From Burkholderia sp. Bp8992 (lineage in GTDB: Bacteria > Pseudomonadota > Gammaproteobacteria > Burkholderiales > Burkholderiaceae): a stretch of DNA of 64,000 nt. Made by a program: the position numbers and the translations under genes. Within the stretch, counting starts at the first letter, position 1, and every line of letters begins with the position of its first letter. The notes beneath the pieces are model-generated. The model was not told where the DNA came from, ran no database searches, and worked only from the letters and a program-made list of their open reading frames with translations. Below, one piece after another: positions 8,190 through 17,068 of this stretch. The stretch covers positions 1 to 64,000 of the forward strand of contig NZ_QTQI01000015.1 in the NCBI RefSeq assembly GCF_003853705.1. Reading direction: 5' to 3'.

Positions 8190-10700
8190 TCAGAACTGCA
8201 GCGTGGTCAGCAGCGATACCTGTCGCGCATCGCCGATCGCGACGAAGTAACGATTCGCGCTCGACGGGTAGTACGTGCGGTTGAACAGGTTCTTCACGTT
8301 GAGCTGGAACGACAGCTTCTGCTTGCCGATCTGCGTGTCGTAGGTCGCGAACGCGTCGGCGAGCACGTACGACGGCAGCGTGAAGCTGTTCGCCGAATCG
8401 CCGGGCCGCGCGCCGACATAGCGCGCGGCCGCGCCGACGCGCAGGTCGTCGCCGCCGATCACCGTGCCGAAGTCGTAGACGGCCGCGAGCGACGCCGTGT
8501 GGCGCGCGACGTTCCACAGCTGGTTGCCTGCATACAGCGGATCCTCGGTCGTCTTCGCGTCGATGTACGCGTAGCTCGCGATCACGTTCACGCGTTCGCC
8601 GATCTTGCCCGACACGTCGAGCTCGACACCGCGCGAGCGCGCCTTGCCCGACGTGCGCCAGTCGGTCAGCTTCGTCGCGTCGTTGTACTGCGACACGAGC
8701 ACGTTCTTCTTGTCGATGTTGAACAGCGCGAGCGTGCCCGTCAGCCCGCCCGGCAGGTCGAGCTTGCCGCCCACTTCCCACGCGGTCGCTTCCTCGGGCG
8801 GCGTCGCGCCGTCGATGATGTAGCCCGTCATCGGCGCGATCGACGACGACGGCTTCAGCGACTGCGAATAGCTGCCGTACAGCGAGAACGTATCGGTCCA
8901 CTTGTAGACGATGCCCGCGCGCGGCAGCCACTTCGAGCCGCTCAGGTCGGTGTTCGCCGTGAACGGCCGGCCGCGCCCCGCGACCTGGTTGTACGTGATG
9001 TAGCGAAGGCCGCCCGACACGATCCACTTGTCGGTCAGGTGAATGGTGTCCTGGAAGAACGCGGACGCATCGTGCAGCGTGTCGGTCTGGTCGCTGTCGC
9101 TCGCGGATACCGTGCTCGACGGCGGCAGCAGCCCGTACACCGGATCGATGTAGTTGAACGGCGTCTTCACGGCCTGGCGCAGCATGTCCTTGCGATAGAT
9201 GCGGCGGTATTCGGTATCGAAACCCACCTGCACGTCGTGACGCATCCCCGCGAGCGTCAGCTTGCCGTTCACGTAGCCGACCCCGTAGCTGTCGGTGCTG
9301 AGCGAACCGTGCGTCGCATCGTTGCTGCGCGTCATCGTGCCCTTCACCGGATCGACGCCGGTCGTGCGCAACTGGTTCGCGTCGTAGGTCTCACGGTTGT
9401 AGCTGTAGCCGAAATGCGCGCTCCAGTCCGCATTGAACTGGTGATCGACGGTCAGTTGCGCGAGATGCGATTCGCCGTCCATGTTGTTGAACGGCTCGTC
9501 GATCCGCCGCCGCGCGGGAATGTCGAGCGGTGCATTGGTGCGCGGATCGAGCGCGGTGCCGCGATCGAACGGCGAGTGGAACTTGCGGTACTGGTAGGAC
9601 ACCGCGACCTGCGTATCGCGGCCGTACCACGCGAGCGACGGCGCGACGAAGGTCTGCCGGTTCTCGCCGAAATTGCGCCAGTACTGCTCGTTCGACTGGT
9701 CGACGATCAGCCGATATGCGAGCCGCGAATCGCCGATCGGCCCCGTCGAATCGAACGTTGCGCTGCCGCCGTTCTTGCCGTGCCCGAACGTCGATGCGCC
9801 GAGCGAAATCGCGTTGTAGCGCACGAGCTGCGGCTGCTTGGTGACGACGTTGATCATGCCGCCCGGATCCATCAGCCCGTACAGCAGCGAGGTCGGCCCC
9901 TTCAGCACCTCGACGCTGTCGACCGCCGCGTTGAACGCACGGCCCTGCACGAGCGGCATGCCGTTCTGCATGATCGAGCCGTCGCGGTTGCCGCCGAAGC
10001 CGCGCTTCATGATCGTGTCCTGCGTACCCGCGAGCGTGTTGCCCTGCGTGATGCCGCTCACGTTGCCGAGCGCGTCGTCGAGATTGCGCGGACGCTGGTC
10101 GCGCAACACTTGCGCGGGCACGATGTTGACGGCCTGCGCGGTGTCGAGCAGCGGAATCTCCGAGCGCAGCACGCCGGCTTCCTTCGGCGCGCGATAGCTT
10201 TCGGCACGCAACGCGCTGGAGCGCACGTTGATCGCCGGCAGCTCGGCGGCCGGTGCGATGTCGGCCGCCACGGGCCGCGCCGCCGAACCGTCCGCGCGCA
10301 TCAGCGTGTAGCCGCCGCCCGGCTGGCGCAGCGCGACGAGCCCCGTGCCGGCCAGCAGGCGATCGAATGCGCCGTCGATGTCGAACCGGCCATGTACGCC
10401 GCCGCTCGTCAGGCCCGTTGCCATGTCGGCCGGAAACGCGAGCAGGATGCCCGCCTCGCGCCCGAACCGGTTCAACGCCGCTTCGAGCGCGCCGGCCGGA
10501 ATGTCGAATGTGCGGCGCGGCGCGCGCTGCGCGGCGGGCGCCGCATCGGCGTCGGTGTCGGCCAGCGCGGGCAGCGGCAGCAGCGCCGACAGCAGGACCG
10601 CGCCGGCCAGCCTGCTGGCAAGACGGCCCGGCGCGGCCGCGCGCGGCAGATGACGGGCGGGCGCCGGACGGCGCCGATACGTGAGACGGATGGAAACCAT
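8190..10700 (-). CDS. TonB-dependent siderophore receptor with N-terminal STN signalling domain
   Basis: An outer-membrane transducer of about 836 residues. After a long signal sequence (ending ALLPLPALAD) comes an STN/secretin-TonB domain (RTFDIPAGALEAALNRFGRE, GVHGRFDIDGAFDRLLAGTG), then the plug (LDTAQAVNIVPAQVLRDQRP, VEVLKGPTSLLYGLMDPGGM) and a 22-strand barrel ending in a C-terminal Phe (SLLTTLQF). STN domains pass the ligand-bound signal to a FecR-type anti-sigma factor, and exactly such a gene follows upstream, so this is a FecA/FpvA-like system. The start is uncertain: ATG codons at 10748 and 10700 are both in frame, and neither has a strong ribosome site. The ligand, a ferric siderophore of some kind, is unknown. 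Confidence 0.9.
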   Translation of the reverse strand: MVSIRLTYRRRPAPARHLPRAAAPGRLASRLAGAVLLSALLPLPALADTDADAAPAAQRAPRRTFDIPAGALEAALNRFGREAGILLAFPADMATGLTSGGVHGRFDIDGAFDRLLAGTGLVALRQPGGGYTLMRADGSAARPVAADIAPAAELPAINVRSSALRAESYRAPKEAGVLRSEIPLLDTAQAVNIVPAQVLRDQRPRNLDDALGNVSGITQGNTLAGTQDTIMKRGFGGNRDGSIMQNGMPLVQGRAFNAAVDSVEVLKGPTSLLYGLMDPGGMINVVTKQPQLVRYNAISLGASTFGHGKNGGSATFDSTGPIGDSRLAYRLIVDQSNEQYWRNFGENRQTFVAPSLAWYGRDTQVAVSYQYRKFHSPFDRGTALDPRTNAPLDIPARRRIDEPFNNMDGESHLAQLTVDHQFNADWSAHFGYSYNRETYDANQLRTTGVDPVKGTMTRSNDATHGSLSTDSYGVGYVNGKLTLAGMRHDVQVGFDTEYRRIYRKDMLRQAVKTPFNYIDPVYGLLPPSSTVSASDSDQTDTLHDASAFFQDTIHLTDKWIVSGGLRYITYNQVAGRGRPFTANTDLSGSKWLPRAGIVYKWTDTFSLYGSYSQSLKPSSSIAPMTGYIIDGATPPEEATAWEVGGKLDLPGGLTGTLALFNIDKKNVLVSQYNDATKLTDWRTSGKARSRGVELDVSGKIGERVNVIASYAYIDAKTTEDPLYAGNQLWNVARHTASLAAVYDFGTVIGGDDLRVGAAARYVGARPGDSANSFTLPSYVLADAFATYDTQIGKQKLSFQLNVKNLFNRTYYPSSANRYFVAIGDARQVSLLTTLQF

Positions 10701-10802
10701 GATCGGAGAGTCGGTGGACGATGGGCCAGTGCTGCTTTCAATACCCATGTCACGCGAACATCGAGAAACAGCTCAGGTCGGCGGAAATATTTTTCGACGA
10801 AC

Positions 10803-11789
10803 TCACGAACGGGCCGGCACGACCGTCGCCCAGTAGCGCGTCAGGTAGTGGACGTCGATCGGCAGCGTCGCCTTCAGCGTGTCGAGCACGCGTGCGGGAT
10901 CGTCGAGCGGATAGGTGCCCGACACACGCAGGTCGGCCACGGCCGCATCGCAGCGCAGGCTGCCGCGCCGATAACGGTCGAGCTCGGCGACGAGGTCGGC
11001 CAGTCGCATGCGCGACGCGACGAGCATGCCGCCCGTCCACGCGGACGCATTCGGATCGAGCGGCGCCGGCACGCCGATCGCATCGCGCGTGAAGTCCGCG
11101 CCCTCTCCCGCCGCGATCACGCGCGTGCCGGCCGTCGCGTCGCCCGGCTGCACGCGCACCGCGCCGGCGAACACTTCGACGCGTGTCGCGCCGTCGCGCT
11201 GCCGTACCGCGAAGCGCGTGCCGAGCGGCTGCAACTCGCCTTGCGCGGTCGCGACGACGAGCGGCCGCGCGGGGACGCGCTCGTCATGCCCGCTCGTCAC
11301 CATGATCGTGCCGCGCAGCAGGCGCAGGCGGCGCGCTGCGTCGTCGAAATCCACGTCGAGCGCCGAGTCGGTATCGAGCACGACGACCGTACGATCCGCG
11401 AGCGTCACCGTGCGCTGCTCACCCACCGCCGTGCGCAGGTCGGCCGGCCAGATCGCCGCGCGCCGCGCGGGCTCGGCCATCCATGCGGCACCGCCCGCGA
11501 ACAGCAGCACAGCCAGCGCCTTGACGGCCGCGCGGCGGCGGCCCGCCCGCGGCGGCAGCAGCGCCGCGTGCGCGGCCTGCGGGTCGAGCCCGGCCGCGAG
11601 CCGGCCGAGGCGGCCCTGCATCGTTTCGATATGACGCCATGCCGCATCGTGCGACGGATCCTCCGCGCGCCAGCGCGCGAGCGCAGCGGCGAATGCGTCG
11701 TCGGTGCGGCCGGACTGCCGGTCGACCCACCATTCGACTGCGCGGCGTGCAACGTGCGGTGGCACCGACGGTGCGCGTGGAGCGGCCAT
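10803..11789 (-). CDS. FecR-family anti-sigma/sigma regulator
   Basis: A 328-residue inner-membrane regulator. The N-terminal cytoplasmic domain (AVEWWVDRQSGRTDDAFAAA, WRAEDPSHDAAWRHI) is the DUF4880 sigma-binding domain. A single hydrophobic segment (ALAVLLFAGGAAWMAEP, about residues 91-108) is followed by the periplasmic FecR domain (RTAVGEQRTVTLADRTVVVL). It transmits the signal from the STN domain of the receptor to the ECF sigma factor. It starts three bases after the sigma gene stop, so the two are co-transcribed and coupled. Confidence 0.9.
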   Translation of the reverse strand: MAAPRAPSVPPHVARRAVEWWVDRQSGRTDDAFAAALARWRAEDPSHDAAWRHIETMQGRLGRLAAGLDPQAAHAALLPPRAGRRRAAVKALAVLLFAGGAAWMAEPARRAAIWPADLRTAVGEQRTVTLADRTVVVLDTDSALDVDFDDAARRLRLLRGTIMVTSGHDERVPARPLVVATAQGELQPLGTRFAVRQRDGATRVEVFAGAVRVQPGDATAGTRVIAAGEGADFTRDAIGVPAPLDPNASAWTGGMLVASRMRLADLVAELDRYRRGSLRCDAAVADLRVSGTYPLDDPARVLDTLKATLPIDVHYLTRYWATVVPARS

Positions 11790-11792
11790 CGG

Positions 11793-12302
11793 TCAGGCCG
11801 CCATCGCGAAGAAGCACTGCGTGCCGGCCTTCACGAGATGACGCTTTACCGTCGCGAGCGACACGCCGAGTTCACGCGCGATCTCGGCCTGCGTGAGCCC
11901 GTCGAGCTGCGCGAGCAGGAACGCACGCTTCGCCGCGAGCGGCAGGCCGTCGAGCAGTCGATCGATTTCGAGCAGCGTCTCGAGCACGACGGCCCGCTCT
12001 TCCGGCGACGGCGCATACGCTTCGGGGCGCTGTGCCAGCACGTCTAGATACGCCCGCTCGATCTGCTCGCGCCGCCAGTGATTGCTCAGCACGCGCTGCG
12101 CGACCGTCGTCAGGAACGCGCGCGGCTCGTCGGCGCCGATCGGCTCGTCGCGTGCAAGCAGGCGCATGAAGGTGTCGTGCGCGAGATCGGCCGCGCGGTG
12201 CGCGCAGCCGAGCTTCCGGCTCAGCCAACCGCGCAGCCACGCGTGGTGGCCGGCATAGAGGGCGTCGATTTCTCGATGGAGGGACAGCTTGTCAGCGGAC
12301 AT
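11793..12302 (-). CDS. ECF sigma factor, FecI-like
   Basis: A 169-residue extracytoplasmic-function sigma factor. Region 2 reads LHREIDALYAGHHAWLRGWL and HDTFMRLLARDEPIGADEPR; region 4 reads LPLAAKRAFLLAQLDGLTQA followed by EIARELGVSLATVKRHL, the helix-turn-helix that reads the -35 element. It heads the sigma, FecR, receptor, exported-protein operon and should transcribe the receptor gene when the ligand is present. A Fur-box-like site 39 bases upstream of its ATG means iron starvation is the likely first switch. Confidence 0.92.
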   Translation of the reverse strand: MSADKLSLHREIDALYAGHHAWLRGWLSRKLGCAHRAADLAHDTFMRLLARDEPIGADEPRAFLTTVAQRVLSNHWRREQIERAYLDVLAQRPEAYAPSPEERAVVLETLLEIDRLLDGLPLAAKRAFLLAQLDGLTQAEIARELGVSLATVKRHLVKAGTQCFFAMAA

Positions 12303-12340
12303 GGCCGGGTTCCGGGTGCGCAGGCGTCAACGATTCTGTA

Positions 12341-12359
12341 AATGAGAATGATTATTATA
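12341..12359. promoter_or_regulatory. Fur-box-like site upstream of the ECF sigma gene
   Basis: The 19 bases AATGAGAATGATTATTATA match the Fur consensus (GATAATGATAATCATTATC) at 12 positions and stand out as AT-rich in a GC-rich setting, 39 bases before the sigma start codon. Fur bound here would repress the operon when iron is sufficient. This is the expected arrangement for FecI-type systems; binding has not been shown. Confidence 0.7.
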
Positions 12360-12796
12360 TACAAAAGTAAGCCTGCGCCCCGGTTTCGATGCGCGCCGGT
12401 GCGCGCAGCCATGATCAGGTGCGGCGTGATGGCGACGCCGCGATGCCGGTGCCGGCCGCGGACGATACGTCCTTAACACACCCGTCACATCGCGGCCAAT
12501 TCAATTCATTCAATAATTATTTGACGGATCAATAACAATATTCGGACCGTCGCCATTCCCCCATCGATTGCGCGCGATTGTCACGGGATATGCAAGACGC
12601 AATGAACAAATCGCGAAATGACAACCCATTGATACGCGACCATCAATAATTCAAATCCCTCAATAGTTCGTTTCGGAGGACGCCTCTGTCTGCGTCAGAC
12701 CACAAAAGAGAATTTCATTTTTGCCGTTTTATTGCGGCTCTGTAGTCTCCTGCCATTCCGGATCACGAACACGAGCGCAATGCGCAAGGAGATGAA
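12360..12796. other. AT-richer intergenic region between ECF sigma and porin genes
   Basis: A 437-base gap between divergent genes. It is noticeably AT-rich from about 12495 to 12660 with repeated TCAATAAT-type patches (12507-12515, 12644-12653), and the porin ribosome site AAGGAG is at 12786-12791. It must hold the porin promoter and the sigma-operon promoter. No open frame or RNA gene is convincing, although a small RNA or OmpR-type sites in the AT-rich part would not be surprising. Confidence 0.5.
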
Positions 12797-13957
12797 ATGA
12801 AACGCACGACCCTCTCGCTGATTTCGGTCGCGTCATTCGCGGCGATTCCGGTCGCACATGCGCAATCGAGCGTCACGCTGTACGGCGTGATCGACACGTC
12901 GATCACCTACGTGAACCATGCGCAGGGCAAGGACAATGCGTGGATGCTCGGCAACAGCAGCGCGGGCAACCTGGCCGGCAGCCGCTGGGGCGTGAAAGGC
13001 ACCGAGGATCTCGGCGGCGGGCTGAAGGCGCTCTTCCAGCTCGAGGACGGCTTCGACCCGAGCAACGGCCGGCTGGGCCAGGGCGGCCGCATGTTCGGCC
13101 GTCAGGCGTTCGTCGGCCTGACGAGCGACCGCTACGGCACGCTCACGTTCGGCCGCCAGTACGATCCGCTCGTCGATCTCGTGCAGGGCATCACCGCCGA
13201 CAACTACCTGGGCAGCGTGTTCGCGACGCCGGGCGACGTCGACAACTACGACAACAGCTTTCGCGTCGACAACGCGGTGAAGTACACGTCGCCCGTCTAT
13301 TCGGGCCTGCAGTTCTCGACGATGTACTCGTTCGGCGGCATTGCCGGCAGCACGGGCGCCGCGCAGTCGTACTCGGCCGCCGTGTCGTACAACAACGGCC
13401 CGTTCAGCGTCGCGGGCGGCTACTTCCATGCGACCAACGGCCCCGCGTCGAACGGCCTGCGCACCGGCTGGACCAGCTCGTCGGACGGCACGTTCGACGG
13501 CCCGATCAACAACGGCTATGCGAGCGCCCACTCGATCGGCATCGCGCGCGTCGCGGGCCAGTACGTCGCCGGCCCGTTCACGTTCGGCCTCGGCTACAGC
13601 AACGCGCAGTACCGCCGCGACGCCAGTTCGGCGTTCGGCTCGAACGAGCACTACAACACGGGGCAAGGCTTCGTGAACTACCAGGCGACGAATGGGCTGC
13701 TGGTCGGTGTCGGCTACAGCTACACGCGCTCGGGCGGCGACACGTCGGCCACCTATCACCAGGTCTCGGCCGGCGCCGACTACAACCTGTCGAAGCGCAC
13801 CGACGTCTACCTGACCGCCGCGTACCAGCATGCGAGCGGCCAGACCGGCGACGGCAAGGGCGGCTCGATGGCCGCGCAGGCGTCGATCGGTTCGTACGGT
13901 TATGCGGGGACGAGTTCGCAGACGATGGTCAACCTCGGGCTGCGTCACCGCTTCTGA
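12797..13957 (+). CDS. Gram-negative trimeric porin (Burkholderia OmpC-type)
   Basis: A 386-residue outer-membrane porin. It has a clean signal peptide (MKRTTLSLISVASFAAIPVA, cut at AHA-QSS), the classic first strand SVTLYGVIDTSITYVNH, the GSRWGVKGTEDLGGGLKALF segment and a C-terminal strand ending in LGLRHRF with terminal Phe, as needed for Bam assembly. Such 16-stranded trimers admit small hydrophilic solutes. AAGGAG lies six bases before the ATG. It is a single-gene unit followed by a GC-rich hairpin. Confidence 0.95.
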   Translation: MKRTTLSLISVASFAAIPVAHAQSSVTLYGVIDTSITYVNHAQGKDNAWMLGNSSAGNLAGSRWGVKGTEDLGGGLKALFQLEDGFDPSNGRLGQGGRMFGRQAFVGLTSDRYGTLTFGRQYDPLVDLVQGITADNYLGSVFATPGDVDNYDNSFRVDNAVKYTSPVYSGLQFSTMYSFGGIAGSTGAAQSYSAAVSYNNGPFSVAGGYFHATNGPASNGLRTGWTSSSDGTFDGPINNGYASAHSIGIARVAGQYVAGPFTFGLGYSNAQYRRDASSAFGSNEHYNTGQGFVNYQATNGLLVGVGYSYTRSGGDTSATYHQVSAGADYNLSKRTDVYLTAAYQHASGQTGDGKGGSMAAQASIGSYGYAGTSSQTMVNLGLRHRF

Positions 13958-13965
13958 TGTAAAAC

Positions 13966-13992
13966 GGCCGGCTGCGCACGGCGCAGGCCGGT
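13966..13992 (+). terminator. GC-rich hairpin after the porin gene
   Basis: CCGGCTGCGC and GCGCAGGCCGG form a stem with one bulged base around an ACG loop, nine bases past the porin stop codon. There is no clear T run after it, so it may be a transcript-stabilising hairpin or a weak terminator. Confidence 0.4.
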
Positions 13993-14355
13993 CGCATCCG
14001 CATTGCGCACGCGGCGGCTTCGGTCGCCGTTGTTCTTTGCCGCTTTTATTCGAGCCGCGCAAGGATTACCCGGTGAATTCCTGTTCACGCCATTCAATCC
14101 CGTGCTTACGGCACGACTGACGCAATGCGTCAGGTTCCGATCGCTGTGATCGCACCGGTATTCATCGAAAATCCAGCCATTTTTACCGATCGGGCGTCGT
14201 CAGGCCGCGTGGTCCGACGCGATAAAAATGCGTGGCTAACGCGAGCACAAATGCAAAGGAAAGTTTGACGCGAGCCATTTGCGTCCGCGCTATGGCACAC
14301 TTCGCGTCTGCGTAATTTCCTTGCACCGGGCGGCCGGATTCCGCCCCAACCTGCC
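13993..14355. other. intergenic region with no recognised gene
   Basis: 363 bases between the porin hairpin and the lytic transglycosylase gene. Short frames exist on the minus strand but have no ribosome site or family features. A TTGACG at about 14266 could be a -35 box for the downstream gene, though no well-spaced -10 is obvious. Nothing else is seen. Confidence 0.4.
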
Positions 14356-15582
14356 ATGCCGCGTCATACAAGCCGTTCGATCAGCCACGAAACGCTGAAA
14401 ATCGCCTCGACGATCGCGATGTCGTGCGCGCTGCACGGCGTCGCACGGGCCGATTGCCTCGACGACGCGGCCGCGTTCCAGCACGTGAGCGTCAGCCTGA
14501 TGCGCGGCATCGCGCAGGTCGAATCGGGGATGAACCCGCGCGCCGTCAACACGAACACGAACGGCACGGTCGACATCGGGCTGATGCAGATCAACAGCAC
14601 GTGGCTGCCGACGCTCGCGCGCGAGGGCATCACGCGGGAAAGCCTGTTCGATGCATGCACGAACGCGTATGTCGGTGCGTGGATCCTGTCGCAGAACATC
14701 CGCCAGCTCGGCCCCAACTGGAACGCGATCGGCGCATATAACTCCGCCTCGCCAGACAAGCGCCTCGCGTATGCGCGCAAGGTCTATGATGCAATCCGGA
14801 CCATGCCGGATTCGCCCGATACTCCCATGCCTATCCTGCCTCCCTCTTTTACGCCGCCGCAACAGGCCGAGGCGTACAACCCGTTCGCGAGCCTGAGCGT
14901 GTCCGCGCCGCCGGTCACGCGTCCGCGCACGATATCGTCGGCCCCGCCGCCTCCGCCGCCGCAGGGCGGCCCCGCCGGCCCGGCCGGCTCGTACAACTTC
15001 GGCTGGACGGTCACGGGTGCGGACCAGGCGAAGCCGACCCAGGTATTCGACGACGGCGCACGAGTCTACGTGCAGTTCAGCGACATGAAGCACGTGCCGG
15101 CGATCTTCACCGAGACGTCGAGCGGGCGCGTGCTGATGTCGTGGGAGCTGCAGTTTCCGTATGCCGTCCTGACGCGTCCCGCGCAAACGTTGATCTTTCA
15201 GCTCGGGCCGTTCGAGGCGCGTGCGCAGCGGGGTGCGGCGGCCGCGGGCATGACCGCGCAGGGCGGCACGACAGGTACGGCGACGGCCGGGGCATCGACC
15301 TCGGCATCGAAGAAGTCGGCCAGTACGGCCGCGAATGCGGCGAAGAACACGGCACCCGATACGGCAGCGAAACGCACGGCGTCGGCCGATGCGCTGTGGT
15401 ACCTGAATACGCCGTCGACGTCGGGAACGGCGGCGGCCTCGCCTTCGACCGCGAACGTTCCCGCCACGCTGCCGACAGCCATCACGTCGAACACGCCGCC
15501 GCCCGCGCCGGCTCAAGCACCGGCCGCGGCCGCTCAGCCGTCGCGCGCCAGCGCGGACGCGCTGTGGTACATCTCGAAGTAA
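14356..15582 (+). CDS. exported lytic transglycosylase fused to a VirB9/TrbG-like segment
   Basis: A 408-residue exported protein with an unusual architecture. Residues 1-32 form a signal peptide (cut near ARA-DC). Residues 34-150 are an SLT/VirB1-type lytic transglycosylase with catalytic Glu56 in AQVESGMNP and the motif GLMQINSTWLP. A proline-rich linker (about 155-210) leads to residues 211-290, which read FGWTVTGADQAKPTQVFDDG and VYVQFSDMKHVPAIF, the pattern of the VirB9/TrbG (CagX) beta domain of type IV secretion. A low-complexity Ala/Thr/Ser tail contains the repeat SADALWY at 343 and again at 399. No other type IV secretion gene is near. It may cleave peptidoglycan to place an envelope complex; the fusion is described from sequence, the role is inference. 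Confidence 0.75.
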   Translation: MPRHTSRSISHETLKIASTIAMSCALHGVARADCLDDAAAFQHVSVSLMRGIAQVESGMNPRAVNTNTNGTVDIGLMQINSTWLPTLAREGITRESLFDACTNAYVGAWILSQNIRQLGPNWNAIGAYNSASPDKRLAYARKVYDAIRTMPDSPDTPMPILPPSFTPPQQAEAYNPFASLSVSAPPVTRPRTISSAPPPPPPQGGPAGPAGSYNFGWTVTGADQAKPTQVFDDGARVYVQFSDMKHVPAIFTETSSGRVLMSWELQFPYAVLTRPAQTLIFQLGPFEARAQRGAAAAGMTAQGGTTGTATAGASTSASKKSASTAANAAKNTAPDTAAKRTASADALWYLNTPSTSGTAAASPSTANVPATLPTAITSNTPPPAPAQAPAAAAQPSRASADALWYISK

Positions 15583-15613
15583 CGCGCGTCCGGTCGCACG
15601 CGCGTCGCGACGC

Positions 15614-15724
15614 TCATTGATCCGCGGTCGGCCGCAGTTCGGGCGCATTCATGTCGTCCACCCATTGCAGTTCGGCCGTGCCGTTCTTCCTGAAGTACAC
15701 GCGCAGATAACGCGACGCCGACCG
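15614..15724 (-). pseudogene. in-frame coding-like tail beyond the I78 gene stop
   Basis: Directly after the TGA of the inhibitor gene the same frame stays open for 36 codons: it reads RSASRYLRVYFRKNGTAELQ, then WVDDMNAPELRPTADQ and TGA. Codon use is strongly G/C-ending, as in real genes here, and the sequence looks like a protein end. It lacks its own start near the TGA. It could be a remnant of another gene, a second domain cut off by a nonsense mutation, or the product of stop-codon read-through. Confidence 0.35.
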
Positions 15725-16045
15725 TCACCCCCGCCGCACCCAGATCACTTTCCCGTCGCGAATACCGAGGTCGCGACGCTCCTGCCGATAATCCATCGTG
15801 CCCGGCAACGACTTGCCGTCGCGCTCGAGCACGCGCCACAGACAGCCGTCGAGCAGCGCGGCCGCTTCGGCCTCGGTCTTGCCGATCAGCGCGTCGTCTG
15901 GTGTGGCGTCCGCCTTGCACACTTGCGCGGGGATCGGAGCCGCGCCGCCGGCGGTGGCGTTGGGGTGCTTCGTGTCCATGTCGGCACATCCTGACAAAGT
16001 TGCACCAGCAACGAGTGCAACGAGCATCGCGATCGTGTTCTTCAT
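15725..16045 (-). CDS. lipoprotein with I78-type peptidase-inhibitor domain
   Basis: A 106-residue lipoprotein: signal MKNTIAMLVALVAGATLSGC with lipobox LSGC, then a short linker and a domain starting CKADATPDDALIGKTEAEA and ending MDYRQERRDLGIRDGKVIWV. The order of conserved features (C, IGK, TMDYRxERxD, I.V at the end) fits the I78 family of small serine-protease inhibitors, which in Gram-negatives are often periplasmic lipoproteins. The ATG at 16045 has GGAGAAA upstream. Possible role: protecting the envelope from foreign or host proteases; not proven. Confidence 0.65.
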   Translation of the reverse strand: MKNTIAMLVALVAGATLSGCADMDTKHPNATAGGAAPIPAQVCKADATPDDALIGKTEAEAAALLDGCLWRVLERDGKSLPGTMDYRQERRDLGIRDGKVIWVRRG

Positions 16046-16288
16046 CGTTTTCTCCGTGTCGCGGCCCGGCGCAGCAGGCGCGGGATGCGCGCACGCACCG
16101 GGCGTTGGATCCATAACGGGTTCTGCGAACGCACCGTATTGCGCGATCCGCTCGAGTCGAATCGGCTTCGCGCTGTCACCTCGGCAGCCTGATCCCGAAG
16201 CCGAAGCCGGGCCGCCGTCATGTTACCGCAACGATCCGCGGCGAACTCGTGCGCCCCGTACGGAGAGCGCGCGCATCACGCCGGCCGC

Positions 16289-17068
16289 TCAGAACTTGTA
16301 CGTCACGCCCGCAATCCCGTAGTAGTTGCTGCGCGACTGGACGATCGGGCTGTCGCCGGAGCGGCCGAGCAGCCGCGTCACGCCGCCCGTCGCAAGTACC
16401 GACCAGTGCTGCGACAGCGTCCAGTTCCATGCGACCGCCATCGACGCGCTGTCGATCCCGCCGCTCACCGAATACGGCCGGAACCGGCTCGTCATCGACT
16501 GCGCGTCGGTCACGCCGTAGAACGTCTGCGTATAGCGCCCCGATCCCGCGTGCACGGTGCCCGTCACGATGATCTCGTGCTGCGACGTCTTGAACACCGG
16601 CACCGCGAGATCCATGTGCCCCGACACGCCGCGCGTCGTGTGCGTGACCGGCGTATCGATCGTGACGCTCAGTTCCGCCGCATTGAAAAGCGTCACGCCC
16701 GCGCGCACACCGACGAGCACCGAGCCCGGAATCCGGCCCATGCCCTTCAGGTAGTCGGAGCCCGGCAGGTCGAAGCGGTTCTCGTCCGCGCGGCCCGGGT
16801 CGTAGTTCACGGCCGCCGACACGAACACGCCGTGCGGCAGGTCCAGCCGGTAGCCGGCGCCCTGCGTGCTGTCGACGAAGAAGCCGTTGCCGAACGTGGC
16901 GGAGAACGAAGGTGCGACGCCCCCGCGATACTGGCTGCTGCCCGGATAGCGCGGTGCGACACCGCCGCCGAGTGACAGCGAATACTGGTTTTCCGCGTGG
17001 GCGGCGGCGGCAAGGGTCAGGCCGGCGAGCGGCATGCAATAGCGAGAGCGGCGGAGTAATGGGCGCAC
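16289..17068 (-). CDS. MipA/OmpV-family outer-membrane protein
   Basis: A 259-residue barrel protein of the MipA/OmpV type. The mature part begins ENQYSLSLGGGVAPRYPGSS and has NYDPGRADENRF and SDYLKGMGRIPGSVLVGVRA, then ends YYGIAGVTYKF with a terminal Phe. The GTG at 17068 gives a good signal peptide (MRPLLRRSRYCMPLAGLTLA, AAAHA-E); a shorter start at the ATG 17035 is possible. It is divergent from an RstA/RstB-like two-component system, a frequent neighbourhood in which the regulator controls the barrel gene. MipA links to murein scaffolding in E. coli; other members take part in osmotic or drug responses. Confidence 0.85.
   Translation of the reverse strand: MRPLLRRSRYCMPLAGLTLAAAAHAENQYSLSLGGGVAPRYPGSSQYRGGVAPSFSATFGNGFFVDSTQGAGYRLDLPHGVFVSAAVNYDPGRADENRFDLPGSDYLKGMGRIPGSVLVGVRAGVTLFNAAELSVTIDTPVTHTTRGVSGHMDLAVPVFKTSQHEIIVTGTVHAGSGRYTQTFYGVTDAQSMTSRFRPYSVSGGIDSASMAVAWNWTLSQHWSVLATGGVTRLLGRSGDSPIVQSRSNYYGIAGVTYKF

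Noticed and set aside
7911-12047. Very long open frame (1378 codons) on the plus strand
   Set aside because: It is antisense to the receptor, FecR and sigma genes, which have clear domains. Long antisense frames are expected with strong G/C third-position bias; its translation is Arg-rich with no domain.
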